Source: Bacteroidota bacterium (lineage in GTDB: Bacteria; Bacteroidota; Bacteroidia; Chitinophagales; Chitinophagaceae). Taken from it: 64,000 bases of DNA. Of the stretch, positions 46,789 to 55,968 are shown piece by piece. The notes below the pieces were generated by a model. The model was not told where the DNA came from. It searched no databases and saw nothing but the letters and a program-made list of their open reading frames with translations. The translations under genes were made by a program, and so were the position numbers. The stretch spans positions 51,363-115,362 of the forward strand of contig JAFDXI010000048.1 in the NCBI GenBank assembly GCA_018268035.1, in the 5' to 3' direction. The first letter of the stretch is position 1; each line of letters starts with the position of its first letter.

Positions 46789-47544
46789 TTACAGCCTGAC
46801 CTGCACACCTTGATTTTTTAAAAATAATTTTAAATCGGGGATGTTGATTTCTTTATAGTGAAACAAACTGGCGGCAAGTGCGGCATCAGCGCCTGCAGCA
46901 AATACGTCTGCAAAATGCTGCATGTTGCCTGCCCCGCCGCTTGCAATCACAGGAACTGTTGAAAAAGATTCCACTTGTTGTATCAACTCATTGGCAAATC
47001 CACTCTTTGTGCCATCATGGTTGATGGATGTCAACAAAATCTCGCCAGCACCGAGGTCAATGGCTTGTCTTATCCATTCAAATACATCAAGTGATGTTGC
47101 AACCCTGCCACCATTTGCAAATACTTTCCAGCTATCATTTTCAAATTTTGCATCCACAGCCAATACCGTGCATTGTGTCCCAAAAACTTTTGCAATATCT
47201 GAAATGAGCTCAGGGTTTTTTATAGCTGCAGTGTTGATGGAAATTTTATCAGCGCCTGCATTTAATAAAACCCTCACATCGTCCACCGAAGAAATACCAC
47301 CACCCACAGTGAAAGGTATGTTGATGACTGCTGCAACTTTTGTTACCAGTTGCAATAAAGTTTTTCTCTTTTCATCTGTAGCAGAAATATCTAAGAACAC
47401 CAGTTCATCAGCGCCTTGCTCAGCATAAACAGATGCCAGTTCCACTGCATCGCCTGCATCCCTGATTTGTTCAAAGTTGATGCCTTTTACTGTACGTCCG
47501 TTTTTTACATCAAGACAAGGTATTATCCTTTTTGTCAATGGCAT
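46789..47544 (-). CDS. hisF: Imidazole glycerol phosphate synthase, cyclase subunit
   Basis: 251-residue TIM barrel that joins with HisH to make imidazole glycerol phosphate and AICAR. The two catalytic Asp are in PCLDVKNGR (Asp 11) and LAVDAKF (about 130), and phosphate-binding loops VGGGIS and SGGAGN are present. Starts directly at the hisA stop. Confidence 0.96.
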   Translation of the reverse strand: MPLTKRIIPCLDVKNGRTVKGINFEQIRDAGDAVELASVYAEQGADELVFLDISATDEKRKTLLQLVTKVAAVINIPFTVGGGISSVDDVRVLLNAGADKISINTAAIKNPELISDIAKVFGTQCTVLAVDAKFENDSWKVFANGGRVATSLDVFEWIRQAIDLGAGEILLTSINHDGTKSGFANELIQQVESFSTVPVIASGGAGNMQHFADVFAAGADAALAASLFHYKEINIPDLKLFLKNQGVQVRL

Positions 47545-48264
47545 TTAAACATATTTTTTTAGTTGTGATAAACTGATTTTTCCTTCATATAAAGCTTTGC
47601 CAATGATGACTCCGGAGCAGCCAATATCATTCAATGTTTCAACATCACTGATATCTGCAACACCACCACTTGCAATTAAATTGAGCCCTGGAAACTCTGA
47701 TAGAATTTTCTTATACAATGCTGTTGATGCTCCTTGTAATAAACCATCTTTTGAAATATCAGTACAGAAAATATTTTCAATACCTCTATTTATATAAGCG
47801 CTTATATAATTGATGATATTGATATTTGCTTTTTCCTGCCACCCCTGTATCATAATGTTTTCATCTTTTATATCAGCACCTAAAAAAATTTTTGCAGCAT
47901 CAAAAATTTTTATCCATTCTTCTACTATGCCTGGTTGTTTTACAGCAATGCTCCCGATATTAAAATATGTTGCACCTGCATTTAAAACAGATGTCACATC
48001 ATCAGTTGTTTTGATGCCACCACCAAAATCAATAATCAGCTTTGTAGCTGCTGCAATTTCATTTAGTGTTTTTATGTTTACAGTTTTGCCGAGTCGGGCG
48101 CCATCTAAATCCACAATATGCAATCTTTGTATGCCTGCATCTTCAAAAGCTTTTGCTGTTTCAACAGGCGATGCGCTATAGATTTTTTTTGTATTATAAT
48201 CTCCCTGTGAAAGCCTTACACATTTTCCATCAATCAAATCAATTGCCGGAATAATCTTTATCAT
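47545..48264 (-). CDS. hisA: ProFAR isomerase
   Basis: 239-residue TIM barrel isomerase for histidine step 4. Catalytic Asp in IPAIDLIDGKCVRL (Asp 8) and in CTDISKDG; phosphate loops DFGGGI and ASGGVAD. Its start overlaps the hisH stop by 4 bases. Confidence 0.95.
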   Translation of the reverse strand: MIKIIPAIDLIDGKCVRLSQGDYNTKKIYSASPVETAKAFEDAGIQRLHIVDLDGARLGKTVNIKTLNEIAAATKLIIDFGGGIKTTDDVTSVLNAGATYFNIGSIAVKQPGIVEEWIKIFDAAKIFLGADIKDENIMIQGWQEKANINIINYISAYINRGIENIFCTDISKDGLLQGASTALYKKILSEFPGLNLIASGGVADISDVETLNDIGCSGVIIGKALYEGKISLSQLKKYV

Positions 48265-48842
48265 AATTCAATAAAATTTTTTAAAATTTTTTCACCTGTC
48301 TTACCTGATTTCTCCGGATGGAATTGCACTGCATAAAAATTATCTTTCTGCAAAGCCACAGAATATTCAATGCCATAATTTGCAGTGGCTATTGTGTGCA
48401 AAGATTTTTCAACATAATAGCTATGCACGAAATACACATATTCGTCTTCTTCCACATTTTTAAACAGTGGATGTTGCAGGTTGTAAATATTATTCCATCC
48501 CATTTGAGGAACCTTTAAATTGACTGGGAATTTTTTTACCTGCTCATTAAAAATGCCAAGACAAGTTGTATTGTTTTCTGATGAAAATTTACATAACAAC
48601 TGCATGCCAAGACAGATGCCGAGGAATGGTTGTCTGCACTGTTTAATCACTTCATCTAATTTTCTTTCTTTTAAATAATCCATTGCTACACCTGCAGCGC
48701 CAACGCCTGGAAAAATTATTTTATCTGCTGCAATAATCTCTTCGGGGTCATTGGTAAAGATTGCGCTTGCTCCCAAACGTTTCAAACCTGATTCTACAGA
48801 ACTGATGTTGCCAGCATTGTATTGTATGATTGCGAGTTTCAT
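48261..48842 (-). CDS. hisH: Imidazole glycerol phosphate synthase, glutaminase subunit
   Basis: 193-residue class I glutamine amidotransferase that feeds ammonia to HisF. The triad is visible: nucleophilic Cys in FLGICLGMQLL, and His-Glu in VQFHPEKSG. Starts 30 bases after the hisB stop. Confidence 0.96.
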   Translation of the reverse strand: MKLAIIQYNAGNISSVESGLKRLGASAIFTNDPEEIIAADKIIFPGVGAAGVAMDYLKERKLDEVIKQCRQPFLGICLGMQLLCKFSSENNTTCLGIFNEQVKKFPVNLKVPQMGWNNIYNLQHPLFKNVEEDEYVYFVHSYYVEKSLHTIATANYGIEYSVALQKDNFYAVQFHPEKSGKTGEKILKNFIEL

Positions 48843-48872
48843 AATTTAATCATTTTGCAAGGAAACAGTTTT

Positions 48873-49793
48873 TTACAACACACCTTTTGTTGATGGAAGT
48901 GTGTCATTGTTTTCATTAACAGACACTGCCATTTTTATTGCCTTTGCAAATGCTTTAAAAATTGATTCTATTTTATGATGTTCATTATTGCCTGTTGCTA
49001 TTATATTGAGGTTGCATTTGGCTGCATCGCTGAATGATTTGAAAAAATGATAAAACATTTCTGTTGGCATATCGCCAACATATTCTCTTTGAAAATTTGC
49101 ATCCCACACCAGCCATGGCCTGCCACCAAAATCTATCGCCACCTGTGCCAGGCAATCATCCATCGGTAACAGAAAGCCATATCTTTCCATGCCTCGTTTG
49201 TTGCCTAATGATTGTATCAGTGTTTCGCCTAATGCGATAGCAGTATCTTCAATGGTGTGATGTTCATCAATCTGTAAATCGCCATCAACCTTGATGTTTA
49301 AATCTATCAAACTGTGTTTGGATAATTGCTCTAACATGTGGTTGAAAAAATTTAGACCCGTATCAATTTGATATAGGCCATTGCCATCAGGGTTCATTTC
49401 AATTTCAATCTTTGTTTCATGTGTATTTCTTAAGTGTTTGATTTTTCTTGAATTGTTTTTGATATAATCAGACAGAAGGCTCCAGCTTTCAAATTCATTT
49501 TGTTTTTCATTGTTGTTGAGTATGAAAACACCATTGTTTTTTTGTACACGGTAATCACATCCTTCAACGTCATTTATTAAATGATCAGTTTCAAACTGCA
49601 ATTCACCTTTTAAAACTTGAACAGCTTTTTGTTCCTGTAGTAAATCCATCTTATTATCATTAATCATCAAAACAAGATTATAACCTGCTTTCTGCAACCG
49701 GTATAAATTGATGATAACTGATTTTTCAAAAACAAAATCATTTGTGATTGTCATCTGAAAAATGGCATTGGTATCAACACAGATTTTTTTCAT
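48873..49793 (-). CDS. hisB: Imidazoleglycerol-phosphate dehydratase with degenerate N-terminal phosphatase domain
   Basis: 306 residues. Residues about 121-306 are a complete IGP dehydratase (step 6): two metal motifs DEHHTIED (177-184) and NNEHHKIES, and [12 protein letters not shown]. Residues 1-120 stand where bifunctional HisB carries its HAD histidinol-phosphatase, but motif I is ICVDTNAIF in place of xxDRDGTxx, the Thr/Ser of motif II is replaced in LVLMINDN, and the zinc loop and motif IV acids are absent. Bifunctional HisB is about 350-380 residues. The N-terminal half still shows [15 protein letters not shown], like the HAD strand-helix. So the dehydratase should work and the phosphatase should not. 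Overlaps hisC by 20 bases. Confidence 0.9.
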   Translation of the reverse strand: MKKICVDTNAIFQMTITNDFVFEKSVIINLYRLQKAGYNLVLMINDNKMDLLQEQKAVQVLKGELQFETDHLINDVEGCDYRVQKNNGVFILNNNEKQNEFESWSLLSDYIKNNSRKIKHLRNTHETKIEIEMNPDGNGLYQIDTGLNFFNHMLEQLSKHSLIDLNIKVDGDLQIDEHHTIEDTAIALGETLIQSLGNKRGMERYGFLLPMDDCLAQVAIDFGGRPWLVWDANFQREYVGDMPTEMFYHFFKSFSDAAKCNLNIIATGNNEHHKIESIFKAFAKAIKMAVSVNENNDTLPSTKGVL

Positions 49794-50844
49794 TCGAATA
49801 TTTTTTTAAAGTTGTAATTAAATCATCATTTTCTGCCGGTGTGCCCACCGTAATGCGCAAACAGTTTTCACATAAAGGCTGGCTACTGCGGTTCCTGACC
49901 ACAATTGCTTTTGAGAGTAAATATTTGTATAGTGTTGCCGCATTATTTACCTGTATTAAAATAAAATTTGCATCTGATGGGTAAATGGTTTGAATAAAAT
50001 AAAATTGTTTAAAATCATCTATCAGTCTTTCTTTTTGTTGCACCAGGATATTGGTTTTTTCTTTAGCAAGTGTTTCATTTTGCAAAGCCTGCTGAGCCAG
50101 TTGCTGCACTGATTCACTGATGTTGTAGGGTGGTTTTATTTTGTTGAGAATTTGTATAATTTCTTTTGAAGCAAAAGCAAAACCGATGCGTAACCCTGCC
50201 AGGCCCCAGGCTTTTGATAGTGTTTGCAACACAACGAGGTTTGGAAATGTATTCAATAGGTGTGACCAGGAAAGTTTGTTTGTAAAATCAATATAAGCTT
50301 CATCAATAACAACAATCCCATTGAAATTTTTTAACAACCATATAATGCTATCATTGTTGATTAAATTTCCTGTAGGGTTGTTGGGTGAGCAAACAAAAAT
50401 TACTTTTGTGGCATCATCAATCGCTTCATTAATTGCCTCAATATCTAATTGAAAATTTGAAGTGAGCAAAACTTTTTTTACGGCCACATCATTGATTTCA
50501 GCACTTACTTCATACATGCCATAAGTAGGAGGACAGATGATGATGCTATCTTTCCCTGGATTACAAAAAGCACGTATTAATAAATCAATGGCTTCATCAC
50601 TGCCATTACCAATAAAAATATTTTCAACAGCAACTTGCTTGACTGCACTGAGTTTTTCTTTTAATTTTTTTTGTAAAGGATCAGGATAACGATGAAAATT
50701 ATTGTTGAGTACAGAGCCCAAACTATTTTCATTTGCATCAAGGAAAATCTGTGCTTCTCCTTCAAACTCCGATCTTGCAGAAGAATAAGGTATCAGTTTT
50801 TTAATATTATTTCTAACAATATTTTCCAGTGTAAATGCTGCCAT
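49774..50844 (-). CDS. hisC: Histidinol-phosphate aminotransferase
   Basis: 356-residue class I/II PLP aminotransferase (step 7). DANENSLGS near the N-terminus, [34 protein letters not shown] and the PLP lysine in [15 protein letters not shown]. Starts 35 bases after hisD and its end overlaps the hisB start. Confidence 0.95.
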   Translation of the reverse strand: MAAFTLENIVRNNIKKLIPYSSARSEFEGEAQIFLDANENSLGSVLNNNFHRYPDPLQKKLKEKLSAVKQVAVENIFIGNGSDEAIDLLIRAFCNPGKDSIIICPPTYGMYEVSAEINDVAVKKVLLTSNFQLDIEAINEAIDDATKVIFVCSPNNPTGNLINNDSIIWLLKNFNGIVVIDEAYIDFTNKLSWSHLLNTFPNLVVLQTLSKAWGLAGLRIGFAFASKEIIQILNKIKPPYNISESVQQLAQQALQNETLAKEKTNILVQQKERLIDDFKQFYFIQTIYPSDANFILIQVNNAATLYKYLLSKAIVVRNRSSQPLCENCLRITVGTPAENDDLITTLKKYSNEKNLC

Positions 50845-50879
50845 GATTTTTTGATTAATGACCGTGATTAGATTTATTG

Positions 50880-52166
50880 TTATTGATTGTGTTGTTGTAA
50901 TCGAATTGTTACAGCCCGTGCATGTGCCTGTAATCCTTCTGCCTGAGCTAATGTTGTAACTGCATCACTGATGTTTTGTAAACCATCTTTTGACAATTGC
51001 TGAAATGTTATCTTCTTATAAAAACTGTCCAATGAAACCCCACTGTAAGCTTTTGCAAAACCATGCGTAGGTAATGTGTGATTTGTACCGGAAGCATAAT
51101 CGCCAACACTTTCAGGTGAATATTTCCCCAGGAACACTGAACCTGCATTGGTGATTCTGTCAGCAAAACTTTCCGGGTTTTCGCAATGGATAATTAAATG
51201 TTCTGGCGCATATTCATTCAACCAATCAATCCCTTCAGTCAAATCATTTACAACAATAGCTTTACTGTTTTTCAATGCTGCTGTAGCAATTTCTTTTCTT
51301 GGTAAATTCTCAAGTTGTTGTTTGATGGCTTCGATAGTCTTTGAAACTATTGCTTCACTGTCAGTGATTAAAATAGCCTGCGAGTCTTTTCCATGTTCTG
51401 CCTGTGATAATAAATCTGCCGCTATAAAATCAGCATCAGCCGAAGCATCAGCCAGCACTGCAACTTCGCTTGGCCCGGCAGGCATATCTATTGCAACTCC
51501 TCCTGCATTCACTAACATTTTAGCACAAGTGATATAGTTGTTCCCGGGCCCGAAAATCTTATTCACTTTAGGGATGCTATTGGTGCCATAAGCCATTGCG
51601 GCAATTGCCTGTGCGCCACCAACTTTAAATATTTTAGTGATACCAATTTGTTGTGCTGCGTACAAAACTGCAGGATGCACTAAACCGTTTTTTTGTGGTG
51701 GTGTGCAAACAATTATTTCCTTGCAACCTGCAAGCATTGCCGGCACACCGAGCATGATTAATGTAGAAAATAATGGCGCTGTGCCACCGGGAATATAAAG
51801 GCCAACTTTATCTATTGCTATAGCTTTTCTCCAGCAAACAACACCGGGCATAGTTTCAATTTTTGAAACAGGTTGTTTTTGTGCAGCATGAAATGTGCTG
51901 ACATTTTTGATAGCAAGTTTAATTGCTTTTTTTATATCGTCATCAATTGTTGAAGCTGCCTGCCATTCTTCATCAGTCACTGTAAAATCATTGAGGTCAA
52001 TATTATCAAAGCGTTTTGTATATTCTTTTAATGCAGCATCACCACGTTGTTGTGTATCATTCAAAATTTGTTGAACAATTTCTTTTACTGTTGTAAAATC
52101 CTGTGTTGGCCGTTTCAATATTGTGGCCATTTCATTTTGTGGAGGATAAAATATTACCTGCATCAT
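50880..52166 (-). CDS. hisD: Histidinol dehydrogenase
   Basis: 428-residue zinc enzyme that oxidises histidinol to histidine. Motifs: VGLYIPGGTAPL, KIFGPGNNYITCAK, zinc ligands in SQAEHGKDSQ, EYAPEHL with catalytic Glu-His, and GTNHTLPTHGFAKAYSG. The start forms an ATGATG overlap with the hisG stop; the second Met is equally possible. Confidence 0.96.
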   Translation of the reverse strand: MMQVIFYPPQNEMATILKRPTQDFTTVKEIVQQILNDTQQRGDAALKEYTKRFDNIDLNDFTVTDEEWQAASTIDDDIKKAIKLAIKNVSTFHAAQKQPVSKIETMPGVVCWRKAIAIDKVGLYIPGGTAPLFSTLIMLGVPAMLAGCKEIIVCTPPQKNGLVHPAVLYAAQQIGITKIFKVGGAQAIAAMAYGTNSIPKVNKIFGPGNNYITCAKMLVNAGGVAIDMPAGPSEVAVLADASADADFIAADLLSQAEHGKDSQAILITDSEAIVSKTIEAIKQQLENLPRKEIATAALKNSKAIVVNDLTEGIDWLNEYAPEHLIIHCENPESFADRITNAGSVFLGKYSPESVGDYASGTNHTLPTHGFAKAYSGVSLDSFYKKITFQQLSKDGLQNISDAVTTLAQAEGLQAHARAVTIRLQQHNQ

Positions 52167-53023
52167 AAAACCAGTTTTTCGATAGGTGTAACTAATATGC
52201 CTTCTGCGCCATTATCTTTCAGGCTTTCAATGATATTCCAGAAATCATCTTCCTGCACTACTGAATGTAATGAGCTCCAACCAGGGATACCCAATGGTAA
52301 AATGGTGGGGCTTTTCATGCCGGGAATTAAATTGCAAATGATATCCAGTTTGTCATCCGGTGCATTCAATAAAATGTATTTGCTCTTCTTTGCTTTTTTT
52401 ACTGCCTGTATGCGGAACAATAATTTTTTCAACAACAATTTCTTTTCTTCTGTCAGGTTCTTATTGCTGATGAGCGCAGCTTCGGAATTCAATATGACTT
52501 CGGTTTCTTTCAATCCATTTGAAAATAGTGTGCTGCCACTGCTCACAAGGTCGCAGATGGCATTGGCTAAACCAAGGCCCGGCGTAATTTCAACAGAGCC
52601 GCTGATGATATGAATTTCTGCCTTTATTTGATTAGTGTCAAGAAACTGCTGCAACAAAAATGGATAGGTAGTAGCAATACGTTTGCCTGCGAGGTAATGC
52701 GCATCAGTATAATTTTCATTGCGGGGAACAGCAATTGATAAACGGCATTTACCAAAACCAAGCTTCTCCACCAACTCCACATTTTTATTGCTTTCATACA
52801 CAATGTTTTCACCAACGATGCCGATGTCAGCAATGTTATCTTCGACATATTGAGGAATATCATCGTCGCGTAAAAACAATACCTGCATCGGAAAATTGAC
52901 TGCTTCATTCAACAGCTTGTTCATACCGTTTTGAAATTCGATGCCACACTCTTTTAAAATTTTTACAGAATCTTCATAAAGCCTTCCTGATTTCTGCAAT
53001 GCGATTTTCAGTTTTGTTTCCAT
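52163..53023 (-). CDS. hisG: ATP phosphoribosyltransferase, long form
   Basis: 286 residues for the first, feedback-inhibited step. Start METKLKIALQKSGRLYED fits the family. The frame is open 24 codons further upstream (to 53095), but that stretch translates the attenuator terminator and is not part of the protein. Features: NIADIGIVGENIV, SGSVEITPGLGLANAICDLVSSGSTL in parts, and a C-terminal ACT-like HisG_C domain (about 215-286) ending GAEGILVTPIEKLVL, which marks the long, HisZ-independent form. Confidence 0.95.
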   Translation of the reverse strand: METKLKIALQKSGRLYEDSVKILKECGIEFQNGMNKLLNEAVNFPMQVLFLRDDDIPQYVEDNIADIGIVGENIVYESNKNVELVEKLGFGKCRLSIAVPRNENYTDAHYLAGKRIATTYPFLLQQFLDTNQIKAEIHIISGSVEITPGLGLANAICDLVSSGSTLFSNGLKETEVILNSEAALISNKNLTEEKKLLLKKLLFRIQAVKKAKKSKYILLNAPDDKLDIICNLIPGMKSPTILPLGIPGWSSLHSVVQEDDFWNIIESLKDNGAEGILVTPIEKLVL

Positions 53024-53030
53024 GTATTTG

Positions 53031-53063
53031 AAATAAAAAAGGCTTACGTTGTAGTAAGCCTTT
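53031..53063 (-). terminator. Intrinsic terminator of the his attenuator
   Basis: On the minus strand AAAGGCTTAC, loop TACAAC, GTAAGCCTTT form a 10-bp stem, directly followed by a T-rich run (TTTTTTATTT counted with the stem end). It lies between the leader peptide and hisG, with only 7 bases from the T-run to the hisG ATG. Confidence 0.85.
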
Positions 53064-53091
53064 GTTTGAAATAATGTATTATTACATACCA

Positions 53092-53151
53092 TCACAACAG
53101 CTTACCCGGTGGGATAAAATGATGATGATGTGTATGTGTGTTGCAAATCAT
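53092..53151 (-). CDS. hisL: His operon leader peptide
   Basis: 19 residues, MICNTHTHHHHFIPPGKLL, with five His (residues 6 and 8-11), encoded by CAT each time. It starts 9 bases downstream of a -7 element and ends 28 bases before the terminator stem. This is the layout of enterobacterial HisL: ribosome stalling at His codons when charged tRNA-His is scarce would favour read-through into hisG. Too short for ordinary gene calling. The chief doubt is that CAT repeats could arise by chance. Confidence 0.8.
   Translation of the reverse strand: MICNTHTHHHHFIPPGKLL
53100..53105 (-). promoter_or_regulatory. Antiterminator segment of the his leader
   Basis: The leader RNA reads GUAAGC over the Gly-Lys-Leu codons just after the His run. 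It repeats the 3' arm of the terminator stem and can pair with GCUUAC of the 5' arm (six Watson-Crick pairs, eight with flanking G-U). A ribosome stalled on the His codons would leave it free; one reaching the stop codon would cover it. Confidence 0.6.
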
Positions 53152-53160
53152 AATGAGCTG

Positions 53161-53189
53161 CAAATGTAAGTATGATATTTATGTTGCAA
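53161..53189 (-). promoter_or_regulatory. Promoter of the his operon (TTG-N18-TACATTTG)
   Basis: Minus strand: TTG at 53189-53187, 18 bases, then TACATTTG (53168-53161), exact TAnnTTTG. Transcription would begin within a few bases of the leader peptide ATG. Confidence 0.65.
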
Positions 53190-53511
53190 TCATTTATCCC
53201 GAAAAAATTTTATGAGATGAAAATTTTAAAAATAAAATCTTCGGTTTTTCATAATAAATAAATGGAAGTTTTTTTCCGGGGAATAGGAAATTGCACTTGT
53301 GCTAAAACTTGATATGAAGCGCAAAAATGTTTCAGCATATATAAATATTATCTTGCAAATGCCAGGCAGAGTGGTGTTGTGAAATTCTCTGTTACAGCGA
53401 TTTTGTTTACAGCGATAAAATAAAAAGTAATCAATATGAAATAAACCAGCCTTGCAGTTGGAATAAAGGTTAATTTTATTGAAACTGTTTTGAAAATTTA
53501 AACCAATTCAG
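53190..53511. other. Intergenic region between his promoter and multicopper oxidase
   Basis: No coding frame, repeat or clear promoter recognised. A promoter for the oxidase must lie here, but no exact TAnnTTTG is close to its ATG. Confidence 0.4.
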
Positions 53512-55869
53512 ATGAAATATTTTTTCTCCATCATCTATTGCTTCTTTTTGTTGAATTGTTTTGCGCAGCATGAAACCCATGCTATGGATATGGGAATGGA
53601 TGGCAGCAAATATTTACCTGCAATCATTAAATATGCTACTATAAAAAGCTGGGGGGCTTCCAATCTTTTTAAAACAAAATTGGATACATCCACTTTAGTT
53701 TATCTGACAGGAGAAAAAGAGCATACTGTCACTATAAAAGCATTTCAGCAAAAATTTTATGATGACGCTGATGTTTTAAAACCGGTTTGGGTCTTAGGTT
53801 ATGTTGCTGATGAAAGCAATCAGGCGCCGGCATTACCAGGTCCCGTTATTGTCAGTGAATATGATCATCCTACAAAAATATTTTGGGTGAATAAAATTTA
53901 TGAGACTTTACAAAATCAACCCGGCTATAAATTATATCCATCTTATGATACTCAAAAAAATAATCCATACATCCCGATTATTTATAACATGAATGATCCG
54001 ATGCATGTGCCGATGATTGCAGAATCATTGTATCCTGATTTCAAAATGTTTCCCAATGGTGTTGATCCTATGCATGAAAAGGTAATGGATATGGCAACGT
54101 ATTATAGTGCCACAGTGCATCTGCATGGAGGCAATGTAACCTGGCAGAATGACGGATATCCAACTTCGAAATATTATCCTGTACCTGGCGCTGCTCCGGT
54201 AAAAATTACGTGGGGCTTATTTGGAAAATTTGAAGATAATAAAACGGGGCAGCATTATGTGTATCCAAATGTTTTTCCTGAAGCTGAATTTAGTATGGTG
54301 AGAAGTAAAACGGAGAACATACCTTTTGTAATGAACGATGATACAAAATATGAAGGTCATCATAGCGCTACGTTGTGGTATCATGATCATGGCATGATGC
54401 GTACAGCTACTGATGTTTATACCGGACAAGCAGGTCCTTTTATAGTAAAAGGTGTGGAAGAAAAAGTGTTTTCATCTTATGTAAAATATAACCATGATAT
54501 ACCATTGCTCCTGGAAGATAAATCTTTTACAGAATCAGGTTATTTATATTACAATACAACAACCACTCTTGTTGGGCCAAAATTGAATACTGCTGAAGAA
54601 TCAGGCCAACCTGAATTTTTTGCCAATACTATTACTGTCAACGGAAAGATCTGGCCTTATATGAATGTGGAAAAAAGTTTGTACAGGTTTAGATTGATCA
54701 ATGCATCCACATCCCGTTTTTATCGCTTTGCAATTGCTAAGTGGAAGAATGGAAAAATTGATACAACTAATAATACGATGCTGAGCAAAAATTTTATACA
54801 GGTAGGCACCGACGGAGGTTTTTTTCCTGATGGAAAATTTCCGCAGATAGGTAATGATAACTCTGCATTAACACTCGCACCGGGAGAAAGGGCTGATGTG
54901 TTGATTAATTTCTCTTCATTTGAGCCGGGTACTTCTTTGGTTTTGCTGAATTATGCACCCGATGGCCCATTTGGTGATGATGAATTGACACCAATGAATG
55001 CAGACGGGACTTTTGATGACCTGACTAATTATGTAATGTTGTTCCGCATTAGTGACGACAATAATATTTCATCTACAATAAATAATGCTGATCTTATCCA
55101 GGCTTTAAAAAATTTCGCAGCATCACCTGTTTATAAAAAAGCAACAGCATCACAATATTTATATAGTTACTATAAAAACACCAACAGGTTTAAAACTGAT
55201 TTGAAGAATGCACTGGCTACTGTATTAAATCAAAACAATGAAACAAAGCAGGGCAGAAACCCTGGTGCATTGACATCCATTTTTCCAAAAGAATCCAGGT
55301 TGTTTGATTATGCTACACCTTTCAAACTTAATATAAGTGAAGCAGCTAACTATACCGAATTGCCGAAGGTGTATAAAGATTTTGTTGAGAAAAACCCAAT
55401 GCTAAAAAATTACCTTTCATTTCCGATGGCATTTCTCAACGAGACCGAATGGAATGTGGAAGCACGAACTGCTGCGCCCGGTGACCAATTTGAAAAAACA
55501 GTGAATAATTATGATACAGAAATATGGGCAATCTGGAACCTGACAGGTGATGCACATCCCATTCATTTGCATCTAAACAGGTTCCGTATTTTGGGGAGAC
55601 AGGCTGTAGATGATAAAGGAAAACCATTACCCGGGATTAATAATTTTTATTTGCCAGAGCCTAATGAAATGGGTTGGAAGGATGTGGTGAGGGCCAAGCC
55701 GGGCTATATTAATTATATCATTGTACAGTTTGTGTTAAATGATCCCAATCAGGAAGGTCAGTTTGTTTATCATTGTCATATTTTGGAGCATGAAGATATG
55801 AGTATGATGAGGCGGCTGGTAATAAAACCATCAGGTGTAGTACCAAAATTTGCGATATCATCACATTGA
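53512..55869 (+). CDS. Multicopper oxidase
   Basis: 785 residues with a signal peptide (cut near NCFAQ), so periplasmic or outer. The mature N-terminus is His/Met-rich (HETHAMDMGMDG), which may bind copper. The four copper motifs are all present: HLHGG (about 203), WYHDHGMM (about 292), HPIHLHLNRF (about 685) and YHCHILEHEDMSMM (about 752-765, type 1 Cys and Met). The length and the CotA/bilirubin-oxidase style fit a large three-domain laccase. Likely roles are copper or manganese oxidation or detoxification; the electron donor is not known. Confidence 0.93.
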   Translation: MKYFFSIIYCFFLLNCFAQHETHAMDMGMDGSKYLPAIIKYATIKSWGASNLFKTKLDTSTLVYLTGEKEHTVTIKAFQQKFYDDADVLKPVWVLGYVADESNQAPALPGPVIVSEYDHPTKIFWVNKIYETLQNQPGYKLYPSYDTQKNNPYIPIIYNMNDPMHVPMIAESLYPDFKMFPNGVDPMHEKVMDMATYYSATVHLHGGNVTWQNDGYPTSKYYPVPGAAPVKITWGLFGKFEDNKTGQHYVYPNVFPEAEFSMVRSKTENIPFVMNDDTKYEGHHSATLWYHDHGMMRTATDVYTGQAGPFIVKGVEEKVFSSYVKYNHDIPLLLEDKSFTESGYLYYNTTTTLVGPKLNTAEESGQPEFFANTITVNGKIWPYMNVEKSLYRFRLINASTSRFYRFAIAKWKNGKIDTTNNTMLSKNFIQVGTDGGFFPDGKFPQIGNDNSALTLAPGERADVLINFSSFEPGTSLVLLNYAPDGPFGDDELTPMNADGTFDDLTNYVMLFRISDDNNISSTINNADLIQALKNFAASPVYKKATASQYLYSYYKNTNRFKTDLKNALATVLNQNNETKQGRNPGALTSIFPKESRLFDYATPFKLNISEAANYTELPKVYKDFVEKNPMLKNYLSFPMAFLNETEWNVEARTAAPGDQFEKTVNNYDTEIWAIWNLTGDAHPIHLHLNRFRILGRQAVDDKGKPLPGINNFYLPEPNEMGWKDVVRAKPGYINYIIVQFVLNDPNQEGQFVYHCHILEHEDMSMMRRLVIKPSGVVPKFAISSH

Positions 55870-55968
55870 TAATAATGGATTCAAAAATTGAACCGGGTGA
55901 AATTGAAAATGAAAATATAAATCATCAATCAAAAGCATGGATTTTATTTCAGTAATAATATTTGGCTT

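Noticed and set aside
53095..53095. GTG start of an extended HisG
   Set aside because: The added 24 residues are a translation of the leader stop region and terminator stem; METKLKIALQKSGR fits the family start.
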